Source: Candidatus Nitrosocaldus sp.
Lineage (GTDB): Archaea > Thermoproteota > Nitrososphaeria > Nitrososphaerales > Nitrosocaldaceae
Reading direction: 5' to 3'
Assembly: GCA_025054855.1 (NCBI GenBank)
Contig: JANWZS010000003.1
Location: 60,363 to 124,362 of the forward strand
DNA length: 64,000 bases
Shown: positions 51,614 to 60,938 of the stretch, piece after piece
Position numbering within the stretch: the first letter of the stretch is position 1
Layout of the letters: each line of letters opens with the position of its first letter
The notes under the pieces: model-generated
Databases searched by the model: none
What the model was told of the DNA's origin: nothing
The model's input: the letters and a program-made list of their open reading frames with translations, nothing else
Made by a program: the position numbers and the translations under genes

Positions 51614-53293
51614 TCATCCATCCTTGCTGTTAAGCCTCTTCAGGCTGGTCAGTTCGTTGACCATCTCCGCTATGTACATGACAGCCTCGCCCTCATCATC
51701 TACATCAACCCCTAGGTCCTTGTAGAGCATCAGCCTATCCTCATGCCCACGCTCTATAGCATCCTCAGCCTCCTCAAGGTACTGGAGCATCTTACCTGAT
51801 ACGTACTTCAGGAAGGTGTATGCTATGGAGCGTATGTGCACTGGCAGGGGCTTGAGCAGCGTCCACGCATGCCTCTCTATCATGCCGACGGAGTGCTTGG
51901 TAGCCTCAAGTATCAGCTGCTGCCTGAGTGGTGTGTACTCTGGCATCCACTTCGCTGCCTGTTTACGCATGGATCGGAGTGGCATCAGCGGGAACATCCA
52001 GACGAACACGTTATGATGCTTTATCCTGTCTATGAACTCGAGGCATCTCTCGACATCCTTCTCACTCTCCCTAGGGAGTCCAGTCATCATAGATGCTATG
52101 GTGAACCAGTGGTTATCGTCCAGTATGCTCAGGGCATCGTCTATGACATCTGGCCACTCCTCTATAGTGTAGGGCTTCACCTTACCAGGCATTATCATCT
52201 TGACCAGTTCAGGGCTGACAGTCTCCAACCCAGTCTCAACGAATCCAGGGTTCTTCTCATCCAACTCCATGATCTCCGCTATAGCCTTGAGCGTCCTTGG
52301 GCTGGATCTGATACTTGCACATGAGAAGAAGTCAGTACCAACACCCTTGACTCCAGGGAAGTTCTTCACGCTCCTCCACAGATCCACTATCGCATCATGG
52401 TTTATCTCGAAGCTCCCGATCCTCCTCCCATAGAAGAGCGCATCCTCAGAGTGCAGTGTTATGCTCCTGAACCCATGCCTCACCTCCAACTCGACCTCCT
52501 TGAGTATCCTCTCCTTCGGTATCGATCTGAACATGAGCAGGTCTGGGGAGCAGAACTGGCACCCCCTCCCGCACCCCCTGGTTATCTCCACCATCCCACT
52601 CGATGAGGGGTTCCTTATCAGCGGGATGCTATCGCTGTTCATGGGTATGCCCCTCGCCTTCGCTGGCATCTTCTCCCCCCTTACAGCCATATCGAATATC
52701 TTACCTACTATCCCCTCTGCCTCTCCGTCTACTAGGCAGTCTATGCCCCACTCCTTGATCCTCTCTGGATGCTCCTCCAACTGCCATATCCCTGGGCCTC
52801 CAACTATGAGCCTTGAGCCGTACCTCTTCAGCAATGGGTTCGTTATCAGGTCGTTGAATGCCATTGCAGTGTATGATCTTGCTGGCCACCAGTTTATCAG
52901 CCTGAACATGCACGCTACCAACTGTGATACGGCAGCATAGCCCATGGGATCATGTACAGTTAAGCCTATGGCCTTCGTATCAGGTCCTATCACCTTATCT
53001 AGTCTGCGTGGATCTGCAACTATGACATCATCCTCATCGAACCCGTACTCGAGCAGTGCAGCCTCGACCTTCCTTATACCGTATGGGGCAACCTTCAGCC
53101 TCCCATCATCACTGCTCCTGGTAGCGAAGAATATATCCTCCATTATCCTCCTGTTCCACGGCATCTTGGGGTAGTTGGATGGTATGCAGCCTATGAATCC
53201 TATCCAGTTGAACCCCCTGTAGTTGCTTATTGCACACCTGTCCCCTGTGAGTACTACCTTGTAACCCTTGCCACCGTTATCAGGAGCTGGCAT
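51614..53293 (-). CDS. Radical SAM protein with B12-binding-like N-domain, GDGT ring synthase (Grs)-like, copy 2
   Basis: A 559-residue protein. The N-terminal Rossmann-like half (YKVVLTGDRC, AIGLTVHDPMG, RLIVGGPGIWQLEEHPE) resembles a cobalamin-binding domain but lacks the base-off DxHxxG motif. The radical SAM site CGRGCQFC (Cys 241, 245, 248) binds a 4Fe-4S cluster. The family, as I recall it, includes GrsA/GrsB, which put cyclopentane rings into archaeal tetraether lipids. Ammonia-oxidising thaumarchaea make crenarchaeol and need such enzymes. It lies 11 bases downstream of its paralogue. Function by family resemblance only. Confidence 0.72.
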   Translation of the reverse strand: MPAPDNGGKGYKVVLTGDRCAISNYRGFNWIGFIGCIPSNYPKMPWNRRIMEDIFFATRSSDDGRLKVAPYGIRKVEAALLEYGFDEDDVIVADPRRLDKVIGPDTKAIGLTVHDPMGYAAVSQLVACMFRLINWWPARSYTAMAFNDLITNPLLKRYGSRLIVGGPGIWQLEEHPERIKEWGIDCLVDGEAEGIVGKIFDMAVRGEKMPAKARGIPMNSDSIPLIRNPSSSGMVEITRGCGRGCQFCSPDLLMFRSIPKERILKEVELEVRHGFRSITLHSEDALFYGRRIGSFEINHDAIVDLWRSVKNFPGVKGVGTDFFSCASIRSSPRTLKAIAEIMELDEKNPGFVETGLETVSPELVKMIMPGKVKPYTIEEWPDVIDDALSILDDNHWFTIASMMTGLPRESEKDVERCLEFIDRIKHHNVFVWMFPLMPLRSMRKQAAKWMPEYTPLRQQLILEATKHSVGMIERHAWTLLKPLPVHIRSIAYTFLKYVSGKMLQYLEEAEDAIERGHEDRLMLYKDLGVDVDDEGEAVMYIAEMVNELTSLKRLNSKDG

Positions 53294-53304
53294 GCCCTTG
53301 CACC

Positions 53305-54870
53305 TCAGTTCGCATACCTTACGAGCAGTACCTTATCTGGATCGTATCCCATCTTCCTGCCCCAGTCCTCTATGACTCTGAGTATCATGTTCACACCCCA
53401 CTTGAAGAACCTCATCAGCATGAACCTCAGGAATGGGTTCAGCCTGATCACTGATGGAGGCAGGTTGTACAGTTCGTATATGGTATGCCTCCAGGTCCTG
53501 TATATGACAGCGTAGTGCCCCTCGCTTATGCTATCTGCATTGAAGAACTCATCGCCCTTGAGTACTCCTATGGGCACGAATGTCAGGGGTGTTGCTGTGA
53601 AGTGGGCCCTGCTGCCTATGCGCTCTGGCAGTTCCCTCTCCATCCTATCTATCAGCCTCACTGTATCCCAGCAGTCCTCATCCGTCTCCCCTGGAAGGCC
53701 GAGTATGAGGGTGTATGCAGGTATCCAGTAGTTCTCGTTGAGTATCCTCGTGCCATGGAATATCACATCTGGCCACTCCTCTGCCGAGAATGGCTTTGCC
53801 TTGAATGGCATGTAGCGCTTGATGAGCCTAGCTGAACCGGTCTCAAGCCCAGGCTGTATCCCTATTATGTTATCTGGGCTAGCCCTTATAACCTGGGATA
53901 CCTCCCTGACCATGTCTGGATCTGCAACTACAGCAGATACTGTACCGTGTGTAGGTTGTGACCTCCTCACACCCTTCACAGACATCACTGCCCTGAAGAG
54001 GTCTACTATCGCATCCCTATTGGGCATGAAACCCTTCTTATCCTCTAACCCGTAGAGGAAGATATCATCGCTCTGCAGCCATACCTTGTGCGTACCAGCA
54101 GAGACATTCACATCTATCTCCCTCCTCACCTTATCATAAGGCATGAACCTTGCTATCCTGAGGTTGGGCTCGCAGAACTCGCAGTTCCTACCACAGCCCC
54201 TCATAGCCTCAACCACTCCATGTATGCTTGCACCAACTATATCTGGTATCTCCTCTATCCTCGGCTGCCTCCCCACCCTGATCCTCGGCTGAACTCTACC
54301 CTCCTCTATATCCTGGAAGAGTTCAGATGCAACATGGTCTGCCTCACCTATTATCGCATGATCGACCATGAGGTCCTCCTGCTGCTCAACCCTGAACTCG
54401 AACTGCCATGCACCTGGTCCTCCAACGGCGACCCTGAACCTGTAACCGTTCCTGAGGCGCATCTCCTTGAGCATCCTTGCAAGGCCTATGAAGTACTTCT
54501 GGTTTATGGGAGTGAAGTACACCTGCCCTCCAGTGAACATCATGCTCACTGGTGCAAGCCCTAATGGGTCCATTGCGTATATGCCCACGACCCTTGTATC
54601 CTCATCTATGTACTCATGGAGGTGATCTGGATGGACTACTGCAACCTCATCCCTCCTATACCCCTTGAGCAGTCCAGCCTCTATCTTCCTCAACCCGTAA
54701 GGTGCCTTGCTCAGTATCCCATCATGCATCCTCACGTTAGGGGCGAGGAACTCGAAGAGCCAATCTGGTACCCTCTCTGATGGCGCACAGCTCAGAAAGT
54801 CGAAGAGCGGTATGCTCCTGTACTCACTCGTTAGCGTTCTATCGTTGGTCAGCACTACCCTCTTGCCCAT
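53305..54870 (-). CDS. Radical SAM protein with B12-binding-like N-domain, GDGT ring synthase (Grs)-like, copy 1
   Basis: A 521-residue paralogue of the gene that follows it. N-terminal VVLTNDRTLTSEYRSIPLFD, GIYAMDPLGLAPVSMMF and VAVGGPGAWQFEF form the cobalamin-like half. The cluster motif is RGCGRNCEFCEP (Cys 226, 230, 233), followed by WLQSDDIFLYG and IIGIQPGLETGS. The opening VLTxDRTLxSEYR is how I remember archaeal Grs-type proteins. A TATA-like element (ATTTAAAATTATG, minus strand) lies about 27 bases before the ATG. As first gene of a two-gene operon it probably acts on the same lipid substrate as the second. Confidence 0.75.
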   Translation of the reverse strand: MGKRVVLTNDRTLTSEYRSIPLFDFLSCAPSERVPDWLFEFLAPNVRMHDGILSKAPYGLRKIEAGLLKGYRRDEVAVVHPDHLHEYIDEDTRVVGIYAMDPLGLAPVSMMFTGGQVYFTPINQKYFIGLARMLKEMRLRNGYRFRVAVGGPGAWQFEFRVEQQEDLMVDHAIIGEADHVASELFQDIEEGRVQPRIRVGRQPRIEEIPDIVGASIHGVVEAMRGCGRNCEFCEPNLRIARFMPYDKVRREIDVNVSAGTHKVWLQSDDIFLYGLEDKKGFMPNRDAIVDLFRAVMSVKGVRRSQPTHGTVSAVVADPDMVREVSQVIRASPDNIIGIQPGLETGSARLIKRYMPFKAKPFSAEEWPDVIFHGTRILNENYWIPAYTLILGLPGETDEDCWDTVRLIDRMERELPERIGSRAHFTATPLTFVPIGVLKGDEFFNADSISEGHYAVIYRTWRHTIYELYNLPPSVIRLNPFLRFMLMRFFKWGVNMILRVIEDWGRKMGYDPDKVLLVRYAN

Positions 54871-54924
54871 CTTATCTATAATTTATCATACATAATTTTA
54901 AATCTTTCTAGAATAGATGGGGAT

Positions 54925-54990
54925 AAGCGGTTAAACAACGTCAATTAACATAATTATGATTATAATTATAATAATACTTAACCACCGCTT
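54925..54990. repeat. Imperfect inverted repeat in an A/T-rich gap
   Basis: AAGCGGTTAA (54925-54934) and TTAACCACCGCTT (54978-54990) pair apart from three extra bases and enclose about 43 A/T-rich bases. It directly follows the stop of the winged-helix gene, so it may be a terminator-like hairpin for that gene. It could also be a regulator site upstream of the radical SAM operon. Confidence 0.4.
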
Positions 54991-55198
54991 AGTGCTCCAG
55001 AAGCCTCCTCGCCTCGCTGGTAAGCCTTACCCTTACGGTATCGTTCCTCTCAACCGCAACTAGCCCAAGGCTCTCTAGAGCACTTAGAGCGCTCCTTATG
55101 CTCTCAGCACTTGCATCTAGTGATGAGGTCAGCTCTACAAGCCCAACCTCCCCCTTCTGTAGGAGAACCTCCAGTATGCCCTTCACAGTATCCCCCAT
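54989..55198 (-). CDS. Small winged-helix DNA-binding protein
   Basis: A 69-residue protein that consists almost only of a helix-turn-helix/winged-helix domain: GILEVLLQKGEVGLVELTSS, then SAESIRSALSALESLGLVAV, and a beta wing ending VRVRLTSEARRLL. The start at 55198 fits a TATA-like AATAAAATTA 27 bases upstream; an ATG at 55213 adds five residues. It lies directly upstream of the radical SAM operon on the same strand, so it may regulate that operon, but this is only positional. Confidence 0.7.
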   Translation of the reverse strand: MGDTVKGILEVLLQKGEVGLVELTSSLDASAESIRSALSALESLGLVAVERNDTVRVRLTSEARRLLEH

Positions 55199-55337
55199 GC
55201 CTATCCGATACACATACTAATAATTTTATTTTGTGTAGGCTGAGTTATGTAACGTATGTTAGGTAATAATTATGCCTTTCCATGGGAGAAATTATTACAT
55301 CTATAATTACCATATGTAAATCTGTTGCGGCTGTATT

Positions 55338-56129
55338 CTAGGATAGGTCCCTCTTAACCCTCATGCTCTTCAACTCCTGAAGTAATGGTATGCTACTCAA
55401 CTTTGCACCATCGAGCATACTCCAGATGATGCCAGATGGTCTACTGCCCATCCTATTCACCATTATCAGCCTCGTAGGTGTTACTATCACATCCACATGC
55501 ACATCGTACGGTTCCTGTGGCAGCCTATCCTCCACAACCTGTATATCGTGCACAGTAGTTGCTATAGGCACATCCCCATCCACAAGCCCCAACTCCCTTA
55601 ATATGGCGAACTCCAACTCTGCGTAACCCTCACCCTTGCCCAACCTCTCACCATACGCATTTACAGCGACGCTACCTTCAACTATCAGATCTATATGCTT
55701 GATGTGGCTGAGTTCATCTACACTCCTCAGCATGGTACCATGCATGAATGCTCCCTTTATGGTGGATGCCCTCACTGCATCTACACCCTTGAGGATAAGG
55801 AACCCATCCCTTATCCTTGGTGTTGGCATGATGAGCACTTTACCTTCCCTCAGCGCATTCATCCTCACCCATCGCTGTGGACTGTCCGGGTTGACCTTCA
55901 CGACTCTAGCCCTCTTCCACTCATCCAGCGTTGCCAGCAGTGATGCAGCCTTGTCTGCGTTAATGAAGTTGGGTATCCTACCATGCACTGGATATGGTGG
56001 TAGCGCAACCTTCTCCCTGGCAAGTGCATCCCATATGATCCTTCTGTAACGATCCTTGCTCACATCGCTTGAACGTCTAGATGATCTATTATCTATAACT
56101 ATTCCTCTTCCTATTCCTCCATATGCCAT
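55338..56129 (-). CDS. 5-formyltetrahydrofolate cyclo-ligase family protein
   Basis: A 263-residue protein of the COG0212 family that turns 5-formyl-THF into methenyl-THF with ATP. Motifs: IIWDALAREKVALPPYPVHG, FINADKAA, then VKVNPDSPQRWVRMNALREG and GYAELEFAILRELGL. Archaeal members are divergent and may have other one-carbon roles. Its start overlaps the 3' end of the frameshifted nuclease gene by about 40 bases. Together with PurU and PurP this is the third gene of one-carbon/formate handling in the window. Confidence 0.82.
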   Translation of the reverse strand: MAYGGIGRGIVIDNRSSRRSSDVSKDRYRRIIWDALAREKVALPPYPVHGRIPNFINADKAASLLATLDEWKRARVVKVNPDSPQRWVRMNALREGKVLIMPTPRIRDGFLILKGVDAVRASTIKGAFMHGTMLRSVDELSHIKHIDLIVEGSVAVNAYGERLGKGEGYAELEFAILRELGLVDGDVPIATTVHDIQVVEDRLPQEPYDVHVDVIVTPTRLIMVNRMGSRPSGIIWSMLDGAKLSSIPLLQELKSMRVKRDLS

Positions 56130-56645
56130 AAGCCTCCATGATCAGATCATACAATGTATATGTAGGGTTCATGTATCTATCCTTCTTCTTCTTCTTTCTC
56201 GTATATCTCATCTGATCCTCATAGATTATATCCATGTTAGACTGCTTACGAACCTGGGTAAATATACTACCTGTATAACACCTCTTACCTTCATGTAGGA
56301 TTATCTTCTTCATTATCCTTTCAATCCCTATATTATAATCAGTGATCGTTGCATCGAACTGTCTCGCTATATCATCCATATCCGATATAGATAGGTTGCA
56401 GCTCTTAACCTCAACCAGCACATACGCATACTCCTCACCCCTAACCTGAATCAGTATATCACATCCCCTTCCCTTTTCGCAATCTGGGAATTTTATTTAT
56501 ATTCATGAACTATACCTTTATCAACCTCATTTGCAAGTGTATCTATCGCATCCCTTATCCCCTCTGGCAGTTCGGTGTCTCCTCTCTCCTTATCTATGGC
56601 AAGTCTCCTAACCCTATCCCTTCTATCTATGTAGTAAGCCTTCAT
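56089..56645 (-). pseudogene. PD-(D/E)XK-type nuclease gene with a frameshift
   Basis: The first part (50 residues, MKAYYIDRRDRVRRLAIDKE to GIVHEYK) ends in a TAA inside an A-rich run at about 56493. The second part continues at once in another frame as FPDCEKGRGCDILIQVRG, EEYAYVLVEVKSCNLSISD and on to a basic C-terminus. CDILI with VEVK fits the D-x(n)-ExK active site of nucleases. A single lost base in the A run would explain the break. Rejoined, the protein would have about 185 residues. It could be a recent pseudogene, a sequencing error, or programmed slippage. Confidence 0.6.
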
Positions 56646-56749
56646 ATCCCTATCCTCCCTTGAACATGGAGCTGGGAAAGCCTTGCAATAAGGTACCCGC
56701 TATGTATCGTTATAGTTAATTGGGTACCTCCTAGGGTATTTAATACTTG

Positions 56750-57964
56750 CTAGGTGAGCAACTCATACCTTATGCCCTGCTCCCTCAGCATCCTCATCAA
56801 CCTCTCTGCATGCTCCATATCCTCAGCCTCCAGGCTGAGTATGACCTTGGCATTCCCAACCCTGACATCCTGCCCAAGCCTATCGTGGATGACATCTACT
56901 ATGTTCACCCTACTCGCTGCTATGGTATCTACGACCCTCTTGAACTCCCCAGGCCTATCGACCAACTGAACACTTATCCTTATCAACCTCCCTATGCCTA
57001 CCAAGCCCTTGTGCACTATCTGGCCAAGGAGGAACATATCCACGTTACCCCCACTAAGAACTACTGCAATGTTCTTACCCCTCAGGTTAGCATCTGGGGT
57101 GTTGAGCATGTATGCCAGGCCTACAGCACCTGCCGGCTCAACAACCACCTTGGCCCTCTCCATGAGCAGGAACATGGCCTTGACTATGGCATCATCATCC
57201 ACAGTATCTATGTGGTCCATGTACCTTCTGAGTATGGAGAGTGTAAGTTCCCCGGGCTTCCTCACAGATATACCATCTGCTATCGTTGATCCATTGCTCA
57301 CCTCAACTATCCTACCCTGCTCCAGAGACTCCTTCATGGCAGAGAATGCCTTGGACTGCACACCTATTATCTTGACATCTGGCCTGATGCCCTTCACCGC
57401 AAGCGCTATACCTGCTGCAAGCCCCCCACCACCCACTGGCACAACTATGGCATCTATATCTGGAATATCCTCCATGATCTCTAGTCCTATGGTGCCCTGC
57501 CCTGCTATGACATTGGCATCATCGAATGCATGCACGAACACCCTGCCCTGCTCCCTTGCGATCTCCATGGCCCTCTCCCACGCCTGATCGTATATGCTCC
57601 CATGGAATACTATCTCAGCACCATACATTCTGGTCGCAGAGACCTTCGCTGGCGAAGCATTGAAGGGCATCACCACAGTGCATGGGATGTTGAGCATCCT
57701 GCTCGCATATGCAACACCTTGCGCATGGTTTCCAGCAGATGCAGTCACTACACCCCTCCTCCTCTCCTCGCTACCCAACATGCGCAGCCTTGTGTATGCA
57801 CCCCTGACCTTGAACGAGCCGGTCTTCTGGAAGCACTCCATCTTAAGGTAGATGTTGCATCCAGTGAGTCTGCTGAACGTGCTCGAGTAGTCCAAGGGTG
57901 TCCTGTGTATGACCCCCCTGAGCATCTCCCTAGCATTGCGTATATCATCCAGCATGCTCAGCAT
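56750..57964 (-). CDS. ilvA: Threonine ammonia-lyase
   Basis: A 404-residue PLP enzyme that deaminates threonine to 2-oxobutyrate, the entry to isoleucine synthesis. The PLP lysine is in TGSFKVRGAYTRL (Lys52); the phosphate loop is VPVGGGGLAAGIA. A C-terminal ACT domain (about 325-404, RISVQLVDRPGEFKRVVDTI) suggests allosteric control. The layout matches the short biodegradative/archaeal type with one ACT domain. It is separated from the nuclease remnant by about 100 bases. Confidence 0.93.
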   Translation of the reverse strand: MLSMLDDIRNAREMLRGVIHRTPLDYSSTFSRLTGCNIYLKMECFQKTGSFKVRGAYTRLRMLGSEERRRGVVTASAGNHAQGVAYASRMLNIPCTVVMPFNASPAKVSATRMYGAEIVFHGSIYDQAWERAMEIAREQGRVFVHAFDDANVIAGQGTIGLEIMEDIPDIDAIVVPVGGGGLAAGIALAVKGIRPDVKIIGVQSKAFSAMKESLEQGRIVEVSNGSTIADGISVRKPGELTLSILRRYMDHIDTVDDDAIVKAMFLLMERAKVVVEPAGAVGLAYMLNTPDANLRGKNIAVVLSGGNVDMFLLGQIVHKGLVGIGRLIRISVQLVDRPGEFKRVVDTIAASRVNIVDVIHDRLGQDVRVGNAKVILSLEAEDMEHAERLMRMLREQGIRYELLT

Positions 57965-58036
57965 GGTAGGCTAGATCCAATGCTCTAATAATAACCTTCA
58001 CAGTGTTTAAATACATGATTAGGTTAGCCTAACTCC

Positions 58037-58759
58037 ATGGATAGGCTTATCGATATGCTGAAGGGGTACTATGCTAGGGAGTGCAGGATGAACAGGGTAT
58101 ACTGCAGCATTCTGCAGGGGATGAGTAGCGACGATGAGCACGACCATCTGTTGGTTGCAGTCATCAACTACCTCATGCTCGATACGTACAAGAACCTATC
58201 CGTGCTTGGGGATATACTGTCTAGGGTTGGGGACGGAGGAATAAGCACGCTCGCAGTAGATAGAACCCCTGTGTATGTGAGCAATGGAGATGGGAGAGGG
58301 AGGGGTAACATGCTCGATCTCTTGAGTAGTGTACTGCGCATGGAGAAGGGTCTCAGCCAGAACCTAGCCCATGATTGCTGTTACGACGAGGATGATATCT
58401 ACGATGATGATAACCTGAACGATGGCCCTAGATCCTCATGCCCTGCCCCCATAGGTTACAGCAACCAACTCAGGTCTCACATAAGGAGCGTACTGCGTTG
58501 CATCTCCATAGATATAGAGGAGAGGTTGAACATACTATCATCCCTAACCAGAGCAACCAACGCAACGATCTTCTGTGCATGTGGTTACGAACTCCCAAGG
58601 ATGGTGAGTGTGGATGTGCAGAAGGGCTGTACGTGTAGTAGGAGCAGGACCATGATGATGCTCACCATACACTGCCCCAGGTGCGGAAGAACATACCACA
58701 ACGTAGTCGATACGCATGAGGTAGAGGATAAAAGCGGCATCTACTACTGCTACACCTGA
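58037..58759 (+). CDS. Hypothetical protein with C-terminal zinc-ribbon Cys pairs
   Basis: A 240-residue soluble protein. The first 180 residues are helical (LIDMLKGYYARECRMNRVYC, HDHLLVAVINYLMLDTYKNL) and contain an acidic insert (DEDDIYDDDNLND). The C-terminal 60 residues carry Cys pairs CAC, CTCS and CPRCG that probably bind zinc. The helical part recalls ferritin-like bundles (spaced Glu/His), but a di-iron site cannot be confirmed. Not recognised. Confidence 0.6.
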   Translation: MDRLIDMLKGYYARECRMNRVYCSILQGMSSDDEHDHLLVAVINYLMLDTYKNLSVLGDILSRVGDGGISTLAVDRTPVYVSNGDGRGRGNMLDLLSSVLRMEKGLSQNLAHDCCYDEDDIYDDDNLNDGPRSSCPAPIGYSNQLRSHIRSVLRCISIDIEERLNILSSLTRATNATIFCACGYELPRMVSVDVQKGCTCSRSRTMMMLTIHCPRCGRTYHNVVDTHEVEDKSGIYYCYT

Positions 58760-58913
58760 TCGCATCCATCATCGCTGAAGCGGGTAGTACGTATGACTTA
58801 TAGAGCAGGCGCAACAGCCTCTATATAGCAATAATTCATTCTCTATACTTACAACCATATGTAGTATGAGTTACACACAAAGCGTTTTCTCGGCAGTGTA
58901 GTAATACAGGTAG

Positions 58914-59750
58914 ATGATATGTAGGAGTAGAGGCAAGGGCAGTGAAGTGTACAGTATGCGTATCAAGATAGTAGCGACGCTCGTGCCTTTAATAGTATTA
59001 ACCACATCCCTGATCCTCTACGCCGACTCGTTTGGGCTCAGGAATAACCATGTCAGTGATGTAGTGCTCATAGTGCTCTCTGGAGTAGCATGCTCATACG
59101 CAATAATGATAGTGCTAAGACAGAGGTTCGATGGAGTGAACGGCATCGCATATGCTGTGTTTGCGGCTGGGCTACTGCTATGGTTCGCTGCAGAGTTTGC
59201 ATGGGGCTACTACGAGATAGTGTTAGGGGATGATGTACCATCCATGGGTATCGCTGATATGCTATGGCTTGCTGGCTATGGACCGTTCATCTACTACGTG
59301 CTCAGGCTATACAGGTTCTACTGCAGGGAGATCGAGGGTAGGACGATGGCAGTGATAACCATACCTGTTGGCATGCTCTCCGTATTCATGCTGGGCTCGC
59401 TCCTCCATGGGCTGAGTATGGAGGATGTGGATGGGGCTACGGCAGTTGCTGTAGCATACATACTACTCGACCTCTTCCTCTTCGTGTTCATACTTGCCAT
59501 ACTCTGGACGCTATGGAGTGGGGAGTTGGCATCGGTAACCTTCTTCTTCCTTACCTCCTCACTGCTGATAGGCATGGTTGCAGATATGATATATGGTTAC
59601 ACGATGATATATGGAGGGGAACCATGGATGGCGGATATATTCTTCAGCATCCAGTACATATGCATAGCTGGTGCGCTCTTCTGGCATAACAGGTTCTTCG
59701 TATTCAACAGGAGGAGGATGATGAGGGAGTGGCAGGAGGATAATAGATAG
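58914..59750 (+). CDS. Seven-to-eight-helix membrane protein
   Basis: A 278-residue protein with evenly spaced helices at about 18-33, 46-65, 77-97, 112-130, 145-163, 175-200, 207-227 and 240-257. The motif LLLWFAAEFAWGYYEIVLGD recalls the membrane sensor region of some archaeal histidine kinases, but no kinase domain follows. It may be a sensor or transporter. MRIKIVA at 58956 is an alternative start. It leads a same-strand run with the glycosyltransferase, HtpX and PspAB genes. Confidence 0.68.
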   Translation: MICRSRGKGSEVYSMRIKIVATLVPLIVLTTSLILYADSFGLRNNHVSDVVLIVLSGVACSYAIMIVLRQRFDGVNGIAYAVFAAGLLLWFAAEFAWGYYEIVLGDDVPSMGIADMLWLAGYGPFIYYVLRLYRFYCREIEGRTMAVITIPVGMLSVFMLGSLLHGLSMEDVDGATAVAVAYILLDLFLFVFILAILWTLWSGELASVTFFFLTSSLLIGMVADMIYGYTMIYGGEPWMADIFFSIQYICIAGALFWHNRFFVFNRRRMMREWQEDNR

Positions 59751-59813
59751 GATGTAGTGGTATGGGTTATTAGGCACCATCTAACCTAAATAGACACACC
59801 TGTAAGAACGGTT

Positions 59814-60914
59814 ATGGTCAGGATACTCTTCCTCACGAGCCCCATAGGGCTAGGGCATGCGAGTAGGGATATCGCTGTTGCAGATGAGCTGGTGGGTTCA
59901 GGGGTTGGCATGGATGAGATCCTGTTCGTCACTGGTGGAGCAGCGTACTCGCACATAAGGGATAGTGGCTACAACGTGCTGGATGCGTACAGGGGGAAGA
60001 GCATAGATGCCTCCGATGGTGTATTCAGGCATAGACTGATATGGTTACTCGATTACCTATCCTTCTACAGGGAGTGTAAGCGTATAGCATCATCCATTAT
60101 CGCAAGCTATAGACCAGCACTGGTGGTATCTGATGAGGACTTTGCAGGGGTAGCAGCAGCAAGCACTCTAGGCACGAGGAGCGTGCTTATAACAGATGTA
60201 TTTGAGAGCAGGTTCCTCCATGGCCCATCCTCGCTCCTCGAGCGCATCCTCAACAGATACCTCAGGAGTATAATAGCCATGGCGGATATGGTGATCGTGC
60301 CCATGAACGTGAACGAAGAAGATGAGTATGTGCATGGATATGCTGCTGGTAATGTGGTGTACGTTGGGCCCATGGTGAGGAGGGTGAGCAGGGGCAGGGA
60401 TGAGTTGAGGAGGGTCTTCGGGTTCGATGGCTACAGGGTTATACTTGTATCCGTTGGTGGCACATCATCTGGGAGGTTCCTCGTAGAGAGGGCTATAGAT
60501 GCATATACAAGCATTATGGATAGCTTCAGTATGCCCACGAAGCTGGTTATAGTATCTGGACCATCCATAGATGTTCGTATACCTGATGGAGTTGATGGGA
60601 GGGTAGAGTGCCATGGTTACGTGAGGAACATGCATGAGATGGTCTATGCTGCTGACCTCCTCATCTCCCTAGCAGGGAGATCGACCATGGATGAGGCCAG
60701 GGTGTATGGTACACCATCCGTATTCATACCCATAAAGGGGCACTTTGAGCAGGAGGAGAATGCGAGGAGGTATGGGTTCTCGTACGAGGATGTCTATAGG
60801 CTCGAGGATATCATGCTGGAGTACCTGTCCAAGAGCAAGAGGCATGTGTCAGTAAGTAACGGGGCCAACGAGGCAGCAAGCAGGATACTATCTATGCTAC
60901 ACACAAAGTATTAA
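59814..60914 (+). CDS. GT28/MurG-like glycosyltransferase
   Basis: A 366-residue GT-B fold enzyme. It opens VRILFLTSPIGLGHASRDIA, the acceptor-side loop of GT1/GT28 enzymes. The C-terminal domain has SVGGTSSGRF, VECHGYVRNMHEMVYAADLL and LAGRSTMDEARVYGTPSVFI, the UDP-sugar site, plus KGHFEQEENARRYG. It probably adds a sugar to a lipid or surface glycan. A TATA-like AACCTAAATAG lies about 27 bases upstream. Confidence 0.83.
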   Translation: MVRILFLTSPIGLGHASRDIAVADELVGSGVGMDEILFVTGGAAYSHIRDSGYNVLDAYRGKSIDASDGVFRHRLIWLLDYLSFYRECKRIASSIIASYRPALVVSDEDFAGVAAASTLGTRSVLITDVFESRFLHGPSSLLERILNRYLRSIIAMADMVIVPMNVNEEDEYVHGYAAGNVVYVGPMVRRVSRGRDELRRVFGFDGYRVILVSVGGTSSGRFLVERAIDAYTSIMDSFSMPTKLVIVSGPSIDVRIPDGVDGRVECHGYVRNMHEMVYAADLLISLAGRSTMDEARVYGTPSVFIPIKGHFEQEENARRYGFSYEDVYRLEDIMLEYLSKSKRHVSVSNGANEAASRILSMLHTKY

Positions 60915-60938
60915 TCCCCATAAGCATATAATAGTACT

